This document shows, in pieces, positions 22,008-34,962 of a stretch of 64,000 nucleotides of DNA. The position numbers and the translations under genes were made by a program. The stretch spans positions 124,001 through 188,000 of the forward strand of contig NW_025954962.1 of NCBI RefSeq assembly GCF_022376445.1, read 5' to 3'. The first letter of the stretch is position 1, and each line of letters starts with the position of its first letter. Origin of the DNA: Fomitopsis serialis (lineage: Eukaryota; Basidiomycota; Agaricomycetes; Polyporales; Fomitopsidaceae). The notes below the pieces were generated by a model. It saw only the letters and a program-made list of their open reading frames with translations. It did no database searches and had not been told where the DNA came from.

Positions 22008-22751
22008 CTTGCATCCTATCTATCCACCCCGTCGGACTGTGTATATCTTACACGTACTCACCCATGACCGTGCATATTTAAAACGGACACTGTCGCCGCG
22101 CTGTACCTGTCGCACACCCTCCCGCTCCCGTCTCCGTCTGGCGCTCTGGCGTGCTTCGTCTTCTGACTTCATACCTCCCCAGAGTCGCGTCGCATCCTCT
22201 ACGTCGTTGGGCCCCTTCTTCTGTGTCCATCTATCAGCACGATACATTCCTTACTTCTGCTTGCCGTTCCTTCTGTCTGCTGTCAGCATTCGGTAGATTT
22301 TTTTTGTCTGTCTAGGGCAGTGGACCTTCCCGAATCCCTCCCTGGTACCTGTCGTTGTTGCGCCTTGCGCGCACGCTCGAATCTGTAGCGAATGGAGTTC
22401 CTCGACTATGATGCATTACAGGCTTAGTGAGCCCGATCTACGAGTGCGAACGACATCGAGACGAAGGTATACTCCGTCGCGGCAGTCCAGGCATCAAGAT
22501 GTAAGTAGCGAGGGATATGAGAGATGGAGAGGCTGAGAGATTGAGAAGCAAATATGATGAGGAGGATGAGACAGACTCTGCGGTGCTACTAGAGACAGTT
22601 CCTCTGGATACATATGCAAGTGGAGAATAAGCAGAGCAGGCGTACAGTGCGTCGACGGTGGACAGAACGGATAGTATACATTTACACAAGGCTCTTGGCT
22701 TCTGCGCGCACCGGTGACGGCGGTCGCCAACGGCGTCCGCACAAGTCGACA
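22008..22751. other. Convergent intergenic region
   Basis: This spacer lies between the membrane-protein gene (+) and the small unknown gene (-). It includes a run of eight T at about 22288. No gene is recognised. Confidence 0.5.
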
Positions 22752-23682
22752 TCACTGTTGGACGGCGACGGGCTCCGCGGCGGCCATAGGTTGGTCCGCG
22801 GGCGTCGAGTCGAGCCCGGTGCGCTCCAGCGCCGCCACGAGGTTGTCTGTATCCTTGCGGCGCCTGTGACGCTTCCTGCGGTCGTCTTTTATCATGCGCG
22901 CGATGAGACGACGGTGCGAACTCTGCTGAGAAGAGTTGGAAGAGAACCTGCGCGAGTCACAGGTGAGCTCGATGCTGGCGAGCAAGCGGAGGGTCTCCGA
23001 GTTGTTCTGAGCCTGCAGAGACGGAGGCGAACGTAAGGCAATTTGAATTGACATGTATGAGTGATAGATAATACGTACGTTGAAGGACCATGAGACCACA
23101 CGGGTGCCCTCAATGCAACCTACTACGACGAAGTTGCCGCGCTTCTCAGCCTGAAGAGGGGCGTCCTGCGGGGCTGTCTTACTCATCTGGTGTGGCCATC
23201 AACAGGCTGACAACTCACCTCTCCAAAAGTGGTCATGATCTTGCGGGAGGCAGCAGAGCGTACGACTGAGTGTAGTGATCACAAGTGAGCTAAGGTTCAC
23301 TTGGAGGTGGGGCCACCTACCGATGCGCGACTGTTCCTGGGCAACGAGGGCGCGGCCAAGATAGGTCCATGAGTCCTTGTCAGGCCTACGGATGTGTACT
23401 TTCACTGAGATGTCCCGGAAGGGGTCGCGGGCTTGAAGTGAAGCTTGCATTGTAGCGGCCACAATGCTGGGCATCCCTTCATACAGGTGGTCGAGTTTGG
23501 TCAGCACTGGTGTTCGAAGAGAGATGTAGAATGCAGCGCGGAAGGCACGCAGTTCACCCACCATTAGATGCGGAGTTGAAGTCTTGGTTCGAGGGGGGCT
23601 GGCTGCCCGAGGGCGCGTGGCTCAGTTGGGGCTGTGGTGGGGGTGCCGACCCGCCAACGTCCATGACGGTGTCCATGTCCAT
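22752..23682 (-). CDS. Small fungal protein of unknown function, possible PH-like fold
   Basis: At least five exons encode about 220 residues. I chose the ATG at 23682 (MDMDTVMDVGGSAPPPQPQ), because an intron at 23507-23561 then joins SASN to VLTKLDHLYEGMPSIVAATMQ in frame. A start at 23564 is the alternative. The core reads RDPFRDISVKVHIRRPDKDSWTYLGRALVAQEQ, VVRSAASRKIMTTFGE, and RGNFVVVGCIEGTRVVSWSFNAQN. It resembles a small beta-rich domain in which a WxYLGxA strand, a V-R core and a closing W-S-F strand alternate, a loose reminder of RanBP1/EVH1-like PH folds. The C-terminus is basic (KDDRRKRHRRRKD). I cannot assign a function. The gene diverges from the acidic protein gene at 24499. Confidence 0.68.
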
Positions 23683-24498
23683 CTGGACTCGCGTCAGTAG
23701 ACTGACACCGGTACGCAGGAAGAATGAGCCTCACGTCGTCCATCATTGTCGGGCGTGTCCTCTTGAAGCCTGCGAGGTGAGAGCGGCGGACGAGGAGGTC
23801 GTGCGAGGAGGGAGAGAGGAGGAAAGCGACCTCAGAGCCACGGGGAGCGTCCGCAACACCCTCACGTGATGCGCATGTGTGGCTTCAATTCAAACAGGAC
23901 ACCTCTCCCAAGCCCCGCCACCCCGCCTTGTCTCCTACTGTCGCCGAGGCGGTGCGCCCTCCTCCTCAGATTATTTCCTGGTCTATTATGTGTCGCACAG
24001 AGCGGGAACGCAGAGGCTGCGCGAACACGCTCCGGACGCGACGTTATGCAAGTGACGCGTCGCGTCGCGTCTCGCGTAACGGACGGACGCGTGGCGACGC
24101 GCTCTGCTCTGGCTAGCTCCGACGTAAGCACCATTTCGAGTACGTACAATGCAGCTGCAGCCGGCCGAACCACAGGTACACAACGTTGTCCCCTGCGACG
24201 CCTCTCCGTGCGTCGGATCAGCCGTACAAAGACATCCACTCCGAATGCATTGTACCGGCACCTAACTCCGAACGTCACACCCACCCAACCACAACGACCT
24301 GCAGGGCTAACTTGTCTTGTCGTCCAGATATTGTCCCCGATATAGGTGACAATGGGCTTCTTGTACACAGGACGCCGCTGCCACTGGTGGCAGACTAACC
24401 CCTTAATGGGTACGGACAACTCGTCTCGCGACCGGTATAAAAGGCTCGTCGATTAAGGCATCGTACACACAACATCCCCACTTCACAAGCGCATCATC
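23683..24498. other. Divergent promoter region
   Basis: About 0.8 kb separates the starts of two divergent genes. It includes a CG-rich stretch near 24040-24110 (repeated ACGCGTCGCG-like words) and a TATA box close to the plus-strand gene. Open frames here lack recognisable domains. Confidence 0.5.
24436..24442 (+). promoter_or_regulatory. TATA box of acidic-protein gene
   Basis: TATAAAA lies 57 bp upstream of the ATG at 24499, a suitable position for a core promoter with a short leader. Confidence 0.6.
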
Positions 24499-25454
24499 AT
24501 GGCACGCGGCACACGATCCACGAAAGTACGCGGCTCTGACGACGACAGTCATTCCAAGGATGCCCGTCCGTACCTAACTCGCACGTTCGCCCGCAGCCTG
24601 GGCGCGCCCCCGAAGCAGGCTGACGAGGAGACCGAGCCGCCCACTCTCAGCCAGGAGGCGCGTTTGACGGCACACGAGGAGGAGGTCTATTACCAGGGAC
24701 TTGAGCTCAAAGCGGACAATGCCAAATTGCACCAGGCTCAGGCAAAGGTTTGTACCACTGCCAACTTGTCAATCATAGCCTGCTAACCAGAAACGTCAAC
24801 GGATAGGCAGAGGGGGAGGATCCCAGCTGGACACTCAGTCAAGATAGCAGCAGGTCCTTCAGTCGGACCAATTCGAAGAGCAGCGACATCAGCATAGGTG
24901 ACGACGGCGACGGCGACGACACAGACGAATTCAAGGTCCCGTCCTCGGGCGATAGGGCCACTGCATACCAGCAGAGCAGGAAGGGGACCAGCCCTCCAGG
25001 AAGCACGACCGGCGGCACGACCGACGCAGGCGACTACGACAGCGGACACGAGAACAATGACGATGAGTATGACGACGATGAGTACGACGACGATGAGTAC
25101 GACGACGACGACGACGACGACGACGACAACGACAACGACGGTGGGAGCCAGACCGACACTGAAAGGCCACCGACCAAGCGCGATCGCAAGAGCAGCTTCC
25201 CCGAGGACAAACTCGACGCGAAGAAACTGCGCGAGATTCGCGAGGCCTTCAAGAATCCGACTTCGAACCACCCTCACAAATTTTTCGACAAGCTCATGGA
25301 TGAGTATGAGCTTGACCGCGTTGATCTTGAGAAGGCGCAGACGTTCGCGAAGGATCACGAGAAAAGATTGGAGAAGCCCAAGAGCTGGAAGGACAGCGAG
25401 CTCCTCGATGTAGCGAGGAAGGAGTGGTCGATGCTTCTCGATAATCGTTACTGA
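24499..25454 (+). CDS. Acidic protein of unknown function with poly-Asp tract
   Basis: Two exons (24499-24747 and 24807-25454) encode 298 residues. The N-terminus is basic and Ser/Thr-rich (MARGTRSTKVRGSDDD). A helical Glu/Gln segment (LTAHEEEVYYQGLELKADNAKLHQAQAK) precedes the intron. The middle has a Ser-rich patch and a long Asp tract broken by DEYDDDE repeats, encoded by a GAC/GAT/GAG microsatellite. The C-terminal 80 residues look ordered and helical (KLREIREAFKNP, KFFDKLMDEYELDRVDLEKAQTFAKDHEKRLEKPKSW). A role with basic partners such as histones would fit the acidity, but no family is recognised. Confidence 0.7.
25065..25140 (+). repeat. GAC/GAT/GAG microsatellite
   Basis: A trinucleotide-based tract (GACGATGAGTAC repeats, then GACGACGAC) encodes the Asp-rich run of the acidic protein and stays in frame. 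Confidence 0.8.
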
Positions 25455-25551
25455 AGTCGAACAGGGGGTCCTTGGTTTTGTGTACAACATGTTATGGCAG
25501 CGTCAGCAGGGTATTATAATTACAGTGACATAATGACTACACATTCGGAGA

Positions 25552-28403
25552 TCATCGCTGCTCTGGGCTGAGATACGGGCCAGCAACAAGACACAAGTTA
25601 CGAGGCGTGAACTGCACATTGATCATCGGCGTGCGTTTCGTCGGGAACGTCGCAAGCAAGTCCGACCTGTACGAAGCATCAGTAACGACCCCTCGGTACA
25701 GCGAACAACAGAGAATGTACTGACGTCTCGATGCTCTCCTCTTCCTTGCCACTTGGCGCGGGTGCGTCGCCATTGACGCCATTCGCGGTGTTCCCATTTG
25801 TGAGGACGCCGTTCTCCTTGGCCTTGCTCTGCGGCCCGCCCGCCGCCGCGACGTCCCAACACCGCACCGTCCAGTCTGCGCTGCCTGAGACAAGCATGGA
25901 CGACTCCTCGCTGAATGCGAGGGAGTACACGGACGCGGTGTGCCCCGCCATCTTCTTGATCCGTTTTCCGGAGCCAAGGTCCCATAGGTTGATAGCGAGG
26001 TCCTCGCCTACAGGCCACAGTCGTTAGAACACATCACTGTGATGACCAACGCAGCGAACACACCGGCAGTGGCGAGGTACCGCCCGTTAGGGCTGAACGC
26101 GAGCGTAGAGACGATGCCTTGGTGGCCAATAAAGACACGCACGCAAGACCCACGCTGGACATCCCACAACCGTGCTGTCCAGTCGCTCGAACCCGTCGCC
26201 AGGTAGAGCGAGTTCGGATGGAAGCGCACACACTAGTCATCACCGTCAGCGCAAAGCGAGCCCAGAGACTGATCCAACCACTAACGTCAACGTCGCTCAG
26301 ATGGCCTGCATACACCCTCAGCGCCGACGTCCTATCCGTCGACCACAGCCTTGCCGTCCTATCTCGACTCGCCGTAGCGAAATAAATACCCATCGGGCCC
26401 CACTCCACATCCCAGACGGGGTTCTGGTGCCCCCTGTACGCGACAATGTTCGTCATCGTGTCGAGCGACCAGAGCCGCGTCGTCGCATCTGCCGACGCGG
26501 AGAGGAGGTAACGCGGTGGTGCGGCGGATCCGTTGGTCGGGTCAAAAGTAACGGAGTAGACGGGCCCGCTGTGCCCGATGAGTTTGCGGGTGGTCGAGCC
26601 GCCTTTCTCACGGATCTTCTTGAGAGAGGAGCCTGAACGACAACTCAGGGTCGCTCGGATAGAAGAAGAGAATAAAGGCTCACTGTCACGTATTGACGAG
26701 GGTTGGAAGTCGCTCCTATAGCCTTTTAGCTTCTCGCCTTTCAGGCTCCACAATCGAATGTAGCTCTCGGAGAACCCTGCGGCCATCATGGACGTGTCTT
26801 GAGAGAATGTGCAACATGGCACGCTGATGTTCTGACATCATACGACTGACAAGGAAACATTGAACCATATGCACTCACCCTTCGCCGACGTCATGCACCG
26901 TGTACGCGCAAATACTCGGTAATGGCTGATTCTTGACAACTCCTTGTTGCGTCCGCACCTCGGTGCGTTCCAGTCGTATCCGTTTTCTCGCGTCGCGGAC
27001 CTTCTCGACCTCCCTTTTCACATCCGTTGTCCTGAAAGACGGCGGGTATGGGGGTAAGTCCGACTGAGGGATCCCGCCTGTCTCTTGTGTCGGACGGTTG
27101 TACAGTATCTTCAAGTCGTCGTGAATGCCGGGGTCTCGCTCGACCAGTGCTTGGTCTCTGAGCGCGCGGTCTGTCTCCGTGCGCAACTCCTCTGGCATCG
27201 CGGGCATGCCGAGTTTAAGATCGCCCTTTGATGCGTTGAACGACTGTGCATTCGTGAATGTTGATGTTGAGGAAGAACCGCTGGCCTGTGGGATCACGGA
27301 CGTGAGCAGGCCTGTAGACTCCTCCCATGCATTTTCGGATACGGATGTTGTGGTCGATGAGGTGACTTATAGGTCGAAGTAAGTCAACGTGCCATCGGAT
27401 GCAGAAAATCAAGGATACATACCGTCAAACCTGAGGTGGTTGTTGACCACTCGCAAGACGGCAGCCCGCCCTCTTTTACCCCTCTTTCCGGTGAAGCCCT
27501 CCCCTGAGCCTGTTGGCTCTCCACCCACGCCTTCAGTCAGCCAGCCGACCAGGAGACCGAACCCTGACCGGCTCATTCGCACTGTGTACTTCTCGTTCCG
27601 GAAGCGTTGCGCGAGTTCATCGTTTTGCACATGGAAAGGTAAGAGCAATGTTGATAGATGGTGCAGCGTAGGGGCATGTGTGGGTGCTAGTGATGGTGAG
27701 AACTCGGCATAGAACTTCAAAGCTTGAAGAAGGGACGACAACAGGCGTCAGTCACAGTGCACCAACGTGGTCCTTGTCTTGCTCACCGGCTTCCTTGAAC
27801 CCATGCTGTATGAGATCAAGGTAGAAATGACAGAAGATGGGGAATAGTATGGGCCGAAATTCCGGCTAACGCGAGTTGATTATTTGGGCAACAACCTAGT
27901 TACATGCGTATACTCACTCGATACATGTCGAGAGATCCATCCACCCACGCCTCGAGCTCCCGGAAGCCCTCCTGCTTGTCGGTAGGATCTAGAGACAATA
28001 TCTCCTCCGCTCCGACAGCATCAATACTGGATATGAGGTTCTGGATGGTGGCAGGGTTGCCCATTGAGGCGAGCTCCTGCAGGACACTGGCAGCATCCTT
28101 GAGGAAGTTCTCGCCTTGGCGGTTCGCCTTCTGCACGTACACAGACAGCGCTTTGACCAGATCTTCAGCAGATATCGTGGAAGAAGTGGAGGCCTTAGAG
28201 GTGGAACCTTCCGGCTGTTTTCCTTTGTCGGGGCCATCGGCGTCCAGTGCAGCCAGGAGTTCCTTCTCGGCACCCTTGTAGCCCTTGTCTCGCAAGTAGT
28301 CCAGGATAGCCTTGTTGACGACGCTGAGAGGTTCTGCGGCAGCATTTGTGCCCGAGGGAGACGTCACATCGGGAGTAGAGGGCGCTGGCGTAGCTGCCGA
28401 CAT
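25552..28403 (-). CDS. taf5: TFIID subunit TAF5 (WD40)
   Basis: TAF5 is a scaffold subunit of TFIID, and in many fungi also of SAGA. The start at 28403 (MSAATPAPSTPDV) leads to a LisH motif (VVNKAILDYLRDKGYKGAEKELL). The TAF5 N-terminal domain follows (ALKFYAEFSPSLAPTHAPTL, STLLLPFHVQNDELAQRFRNEKYTVRMS, VVNNHLRFD), then a linker and the WD40 propeller. Clear WD repeats include LIGHSGPVYSVTFDP, YLLSASADATTRLWSL, GHQNPVWDVEWGP, FATASRDRTARLWS, GSSDWTARLWDV and AGHTASVYSLAFSEE with SGSADWTVRCWD. The protein ends YLSPEQR. Several introns interrupt the gene, for example one after SLDMYR. An insert of about 40 residues lies after the last full repeat. Confidence 0.93.
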
Positions 28404-28798
28404 ACTGGTGGAAGGTCGATCGTGCTGGAGAGTCGGTCGCGGCGATGGTCTGACGAACGCGCTTGACGCGTCCCACGTGATGTCGCCATGCGCGTCAGTA
28501 AGCGCCCAGCACAATGGCATCTTCATACTCTTCACGTTGGTCCTCCATGTCATCTATGCATATGTTCGACTTCAAAGCATCACGTTGCGATAACTTGGTG
28601 TATCGCGTCGACGGCTCATCGATTCATCGGGACGAAGACATTCATTCTGTCGGTACAGATTACAACAACCTGCCTATCATACAGTAAGTACTGCTTTGGC
28701 AGTTCGCATAAGGTAAGTACTGTCGTCTATCTGTACGAGCACTGCGCCCTTTCTGACACAATACGCAACGAACACAGTGAACTACTGGGCAACGGAGT

Positions 28799-31683
28799 CT
28801 AATACCTGCGTCCCCGCGCCCGCTTCGAGTAACCACCACGGTACGAGCTTCCACCACTGCTCGAGCGCGATCCGTACGACGAATACTGGGTGTAGCTTCG
28901 TTTCTGGGCCGTCTTCGGCGGCGGCGACGGGGGCTCCAGATTCACGTACCCGACTTTCTTGCACTCCTTCTCGAACGCCTCGACGAGCGCATTGAAATCC
29001 ACTTGCACCATGCTCCCAAACAGAGGATGCGCAGCGGACCACTTGTTCACGGTCAATCGCGGGGATGTGATTCCGAAGGCCATTCGTGCCAGCAGGCGCG
29101 GGTCGTCACGCACGGTGCAGGCGTTGAGGATCGCCTGGATCTGTCGCGGGTCGGGCTTGCAGCTTGCCGTTGCGGCGAACTCAACGCCCGAACCGGACAA
29201 GCAGAAGCTGCATTTACCGCACATCTGGTTCGGCACCGCGTCGTCGTCGCCAAAATACGAGGCGAGGGCATGTGCTAGGCCTACGCAGATTTAGGATCAG
29301 TAGTTGAGCGAATGCATAATGCCCAGGACACGCACAATCATCATTGGTAGCAAACTCCATGACTTGTCGGAGCTTCTGAACCGATTCCTCCTCGCGCGCC
29401 AGCATCCTGGTGAAGAGCTGATCTGCCAATGCTTGAATTTCCTCTGGGGCTTTCGGCAGGGGCTTTAAGACCTGATAACGCTGCAGATGAGTCCCAACGT
29501 CAATATGGTGTCCTTTGCTGAAGTTATTGTAATACACGCTACAACTTACAGCCCGGACCTGTGAGGCCTTGCAATTGATGTAGCCTACGAAAACGCATGG
29601 TGAGGAGTGTCCTAGACTGCGAGGAGCACCTGCTCACCAGCAAATTCCCACTCGCTAACATACCTCGCAAGGTCCGCGCGATTGATCTTCGAATATTCGG
29701 CGGCTTTGGCCATGTCAATCTGCGGCGACGCACATTTGACAACTGTACACGATATGTCGCCCATGCAATCTACGTACCTGATATCCAGTCCCTTTGGCTA
29801 TCCAGCACGCCTTCAGCGCCTGTGCTTGCTTGCTCCGGTCTGACGTGACCTTCTTCCAACCATCGTTCGTTCGCGCGCTGATGTCGTAGACAGAGTAGTA
29901 CGGCGTCACTGCGCGGATGTAGCCATGGTCGAGCTCGAGTTCGGCAAACGAGAGGTTCAACACATTTTGCTGCGTGGCTGAGTTCACTGATGTACCAAAG
30001 GACAATGTCACGGATGTTACTCACCCTGATGTCATATCTACACGGCGACAACGCCGTTAACGGGAGGAGGGCCAGATGATGAGAGCGAATGTAGACTCAC
30101 ATCTTCGCCTGGTGGTAATGGTTGAAGTCAATGGTGCCGTCGGGCGCGGGCTTGGCCATCGCGACCTCCTGGAGCCAAAGCTCGATGTCCCGCTTGGCGC
30201 AGGTATCCCCGCGCGCGAAGCCCTCAAGGACAGGAATATCGGCGGCAGAAAGGAACATCAGGCATGTCGATTCCAGCCCGTCACGTCCCGCCCTCCCGAC
30301 TTCCTGGCTGTAGTTCTCGAGTGTCTTCGGCATGTGGAAATGAATGACCTGGTGGGGTTTAATCCTGATAATTGCAAAAGATCGTACATCGATGATCTAC
30401 CTGGCGGATGTTGGCTGGGTGGTGCATTGGCTGAGCTCACGTCCACTCAGTTCAGCAAGACTCGTAAGGCTCACCTTGTCAATGCCCATACCAAATGCTA
30501 TGGTAGCGCATACAATACCTCTATCGGACTCCATGAATTGCATCTGGATCCTCTCGCGTTCTTCCGCGGGTAGACCTGCATGGTATACCATAGGTTCCAA
30601 CCCATGCGGGCGCAATCGGTCCGCAATTTCCTCCGCCTGCTTCTGCAGAGTGACATAGATGATGACGGGACCCGTCCTCGACTGCAACATGGGCAGCACA
30701 TGGGCCACCTTATCGTTCATGTTGTTCGCAACGTGTGCTCTCAACGCGAGACTGCCACGGCAGCGCCTTCAGAATAAACGAGACAGGAGGTTGGGCGCGA
30801 CGTACTTCGGGCGATAGACGGGAATGCGGAAGACGCCTTCCGTCGGGTGGATGAAGAAGCTCTTGCAGATGTCTTCCGCGACAGTCTTCGTTGCGGTGGC
30901 AGTCAAGCACAGGACGCGCTCGACGTCGAGTTCCTCCGCGAAACGCGCAATCTTGAGGTACTCCGGGCGGAAGCTTGCGCCCCACTACATGAAGAGCTTG
31001 AATGCATAAACGCGACTACGGATGCAAACACCTACTTGTGAGATACAGTGGGACTCGTCGACTGCCAGAAGCGAGATCTTGACCTTCCGCATCATCGCGA
31101 CAAAGGACTCGTTGTTCAGCCTGCGGTCGTCAGCCAACGCGTTCCCACATCGACATCAAGGACACTCGCCTCTCCGGGGCCACGTACAGCATCTTCATCG
31201 ACCCGCTCAAAACCTCTTGCTTCACCCACGCAGACCTGTCCGCGGTGAGTGTACTATCCAGGCTGGCCGCTTTCACGTTCCGGTTGACAAGCGCGTCGAC
31301 TTGGTCCTTCATGAGAGCAATCAAGGGCGAGATAACTAGCGTCAAGCCCTGCGCGTTGTCAATTAGTCGGTGGTCAGACACGCTCTTACAGGGGGTCGCG
31401 CACGTCGAGGCATAGCGCGGGCACTTGGTAACACAAGCTCTTGCCGCCTATAAAACATCCTTCAATAGGTCGCCCGCGGCGATAAAAAGCAACCATCATA
31501 CCTCCAGTGGGAAACAAAACGAGCGCATTGTCGTTTTCCACGAGCAGCCTTTGGATGACCTGTCGTCCACGCGTCAGTCCTCACACTCCTAAAGCCCAGC
31601 ACACTTATGCACACCTCTTCCTGGGTGTGGCGAAACCCAGGGAAGCCGAAGGTGTCCCTGAGGACCGCGTGTGCCTGCTCCAT
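28799..31683 (-). CDS. RecQ-family DNA helicase
   Basis: This is an ATP-dependent 3'-5' DNA helicase of the RecQ family. The ATG at 31683 gives MEQAHAVLRDTFGFPGFRHTQEE, the RecQ motif 0 region. Motif I is PTGGGKSLCYQVPAL. Motif Ia (LVISPLIALMKDQVDALV) follows. Motif II is VDESHCISQWG, with DESH instead of the common DEAH. TATAT is motif III, TGPVIIYV motif IV, and YSQEVGRAGRDG motif VI. The RecQ zinc-binding module has NDDC and CGKCSFC. A winged-helix region is plausible, no HRDC domain is visible, and the tail is Ser/Gly/Arg-rich (GGSSYRGGYSKRARGRRY). About ten short introns are present. The length, near 700 residues, suits the smaller RecQ group rather than Sgs1/BLM. Confidence 0.92.
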
Positions 31684-32177
31684 TATATCTCCTCTTAGGG
31701 AGAGAAGTACGATACGAAGGAGGTGGTGGTGCAAGACGGGTTAGTCGTCAGACACAAATCTGCGATCCCCACAATGGACGCGTCCGGTCGCGCCCACGGG
31801 ATCCGCAGTCACAACCGCGTTACGCGACGCGTAATGTCACATGCTCGCACCCCCGGAGGCTATTGCTCTGTCCAAGGCTCCACCACCATCTCGCTTCTCG
31901 TTCTTTGGATTCTGATGCAACGACCGTGGACTTTATCGACTCTGATTCCAGGCCGCCAGCCGTAGCTGCTGCGAAACTGACGACTGCTCAGTCCACCGTC
32001 CTGCGCCAAAGCATTATGCAATTGCAAAAGTAAAAGGTCTGTTATACAACACGAGCACTGAACGAACAGCAAGCGGCATATCCACGATCCAGGTCCACCA
32101 CTTCGAGCAGTCAACGCTCTCTATACCACAACGAACACCCCGTCTCTCCACCATCCTGTCTCGCGCACAGGGGAAGC
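31684..32177. other. Spacer between RecQ and NoxA genes
   Basis: This 0.5-kb region holds the RecQ promoter and the NoxA 3' region. No further gene is seen. Confidence 0.5.
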
Positions 32178-34298
32178 TTAGAAGTGCTCCTGCGGAGGGT
32201 GTCAGTAATGAGTGCAGGGAGGGGAGCACAAATGCACTGACCTTGGCGAAGCTGAAGTTGATATCCTTCGTGGACTGAGCGACGCACGCTTCCTTGATCG
32301 CCCTCGCCAGCACAGTCGGGCCGCAGAAGTACGTCTACAAAAGCACCACACCGTCAGCGACTGCGGAGGAGGAGCAAGGGAGTGCCATACGCCGACGGTA
32401 GTCTTGAGCTGTGAGTTGATGCCGGGCATGTACCGGCCGACCTCGATCGCCTGGCGCATCCGGCTGTAGATCGTCTTCCAGTCGGGCCTGCCGAACATCG
32501 TGCGCGTGCGCAGCAGCGTGAGCGGGTCGTATTCTGCGCCCGCGTCGTTCACCGCGATGTTCCACAGCATGTCTTCGCCAATCTTCTGGGTGAGGAAGAT
32601 GTTGATGCGCAGGAAGTTGGCTGTAGGTACCTGTTAGTCGTGGCAAGAACAGCTTTGACAGATACAACTCACGGTCGATTTGAGCTTCCTCGACCTCCTG
32701 GAGCAGAGTCTGGAACCAACCGAACGAAGGAGCGTCACGGCACACCCAGAAGAACTCCACGCGCTTGAGCGACATAAGCGTGCCCTTCTTCTGGCGGTAC
32801 CAGATATGCTTCAAGATAGAAGCGAAGGGAGTCACACCTGCAGAGGGCAAACACGACACTCATTAATACCAGCTCATCATTCCAACTAAGAATTGACATA
32901 CCGATACCGGCGCCAATGAGCACGGCAACCTCGACGTTGAACACGTCCTCAGCCGGTGCGCCGTACGGGCCGTCAATGCGGACCTCAGGCAAGTCCCGCG
33001 ATCCAGTACCAAGCTCGACGAAGTTGCCACGCGTGCCGTAGATGGACTCGTCCTTCTCCTCGCCCGCCATGGCCGCCTTCGTCATAGCCTGGACGACAGA
33101 TGGCCCGGCGCCTAGACGGTCGCCAAGAGCGTAGGTCCAGTCACCAACCTGACGAATGTGGACGGAGACGTAAGGATCCTCGGGGGCGGAGGTGATGGTG
33201 AACTGAAGTCCTTGTCAGCAGGATTGACCGGCACTGGGGATGTGACTCACAGGGTGCCACTGGTAGCCTGAGATGTCGGGAATATTGATAAACAACCACT
33301 GGCCAGCTACGTACTTGAAGCTCGGCTTGATGATACGGAGCTCCATGGCGCCTGCAACACGACAATGAAGCGTGGTTTCACCGTGAACGCGATGTACATA
33401 CCACTCGGGTGCACGAGCACTTTCGACAAACGGGTCGCCCTCCTTGCGCGGATCTCCCTCCAGACACGCTCAGCGAAGTAAGCAATGCCCGGCCAGATCG
33501 TAAAGCGCCAGCTCTCATAGCCCAAGCAGAACTCTGTGTTGTAAAACGGGAATGTCGTTGTGTACGCAGGCTCAACGGAGTCGCGCACGAAGCAGCCGGT
33601 AGCGTGGGCATAGAGGCCGATGAACCAAAAGAAGGCGAGGTGGTGCGTGTACCAGAACGCCTCGAAGCACTGGTTGCGAACCTTGTGGTGGGCGGTCGTG
33701 TACATGAGCACCATGATGAGCAGCATGAAGTGGCCCGAGATGCCACCGGCCTGGGTGTAATGAATGTCTAAGGCCTTCAAGATACGGACCTCTGAAATGG
33801 TGACCAAGGTGAGCATGGCCACAGCCGTTCTACCTCGTCAAGAAGAGAATTCACGCACGGGTACGCTCGACGTTGAAAAAGTTGACGTAGTGGGCGGTGG
33901 TGTGCACCATAGACCAGAAGGCCAATGCATACGCGACCTGTCTGTGGAACCAGATGTTCTCGTCCGCGGGGAAGAGCCAGGCGAGCTTGGGGCGGATGAC
34001 ACGGATGACGTTACGCAGCATGGGGAGGAGGATACATCCCCCAAGGAAGGCGAGGACCAGACCAGCGCCTCGGGAGACCCAGACGGACCATTCAAGCCGT
34101 TGAGCGCGGCCAGCTTCTGGTTCCTTTCCTGGACACAAGGGCTCGGGAGTTAGGCGGTGACGGGAAGACAACAAAGCTGGGACTGACCTGGGAGGACCAT
34201 CCATAGCCGAAGAAGAATAGCTGGAGACCGTAGAAGAGGACGTTGAAGATGAGACGCCTGGGGGAGAGGAACTCGCGGCGGAACCAGCTCTCGGTCAT
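32178..34298 (-). CDS. noxA: NADPH oxidase NoxA (gp91phox type)
   Basis: This is a membrane flavocytochrome that transfers electrons from NADPH to oxygen to make superoxide. In fungi it supports hyphal growth and fruiting-body development. The start MTESWFRREFLSPRRLIFN at 34298 is typical of fungal NoxA. Membrane helices carry the haem-ligating His pairs (SMVHTTAHYVNFF; GHFMLLIMVLMYTTAHH and FWYTHHLAFFWF). The FAD site is HPFTITSAPED, with DGPYGAPAED following. The NADPH-binding GAGIGVTPFASILK is interrupted by an intron after GAGIG. The C-terminus FSFAKEHF is the conserved Nox ending and comes from a tiny last exon. No EF hands are present, unlike NoxC. Several introns of 50-70 bp are needed. 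Confidence 0.94.
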
Positions 34299-34962
34299 TG
34301 TCGTAGGGGAGAAGGAGACAGGTCAACTGCAGCGCGGTAACCGGTACCACGAAAAGTAGTGGGCAGGTCCGGCCAGACGAGGGAAGAAAGAAATGAAGGA
34401 CGGGTCTCGCGAGGAGACTGGGCGGTGAAGGGAGAGAGAGGGCTGGCGGTAGCCAAGACGGACGGGGGAGAGACGAGATATAGTTGTGCGTGCGTGCCGT
34501 GGCCAGGCCGTGACCATGGCAATCCGTATCGGGTCGCCACTTTCATTCTGCATCAGCGCCTGCCGCTACTGCCCCCGCTATTGCCCCCGCCCCGAGTCTG
34601 GCTGCGTCCCTGGCGGGTCGCGTCCATCGCGTCCATCGTGACGTGTGACGCAGTGCACAGCTGCAGGCACCCGCCCGGTATGCCCGCCCCACCTGGCTGA
34701 ACCCATCCGCCGCAGCCCGCCTCTAAAGCCACCGCGCTCGAAGTCCTTCTCTCCCAAAGCGAGCGTATCGCCATATCGACGCCCCCGAGCCGCCCGCGGC
34801 AGCATCACTCGCACCACATCCCCGTGGCTTGCACTCTGTGCTCTCACCGTTGTCGCACGCTATCTGTCCGAGCAAGGCCACGCCCAATGATACATCATGC
34901 AAGAATAGCACAAGGAGACGTCCGGACACCACACCCGCCGCACACCGCACCCGCCCCCACGC
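34299..34962. other. NoxA promoter region
   Basis: This spacer of about 0.66 kb runs between the NoxA start and the Mad2 stop, GC-rich around 34550-34830. No gene is recognised. Confidence 0.5.

Noticed and set aside
25065..25140. GAC/GAT/GAG tract as a non-coding satellite
   Set aside because: It stays in frame within the acidic protein gene and encodes its Asp run.
24783..25490. Minus-strand frame of 235 codons rich in Val (antisense to the acidic protein)
   Set aside because: It is the reverse complement of the Asp tract (GAC to GTC); the spliced plus-strand gene has a TATA box and sensible composition.
28403..28553. Upstream extension of TAF5 to 28553
   Set aside because: The extra residues lack family similarity, whereas the ATG at 28403 begins a normal TAF5 N-terminus before the LisH motif.
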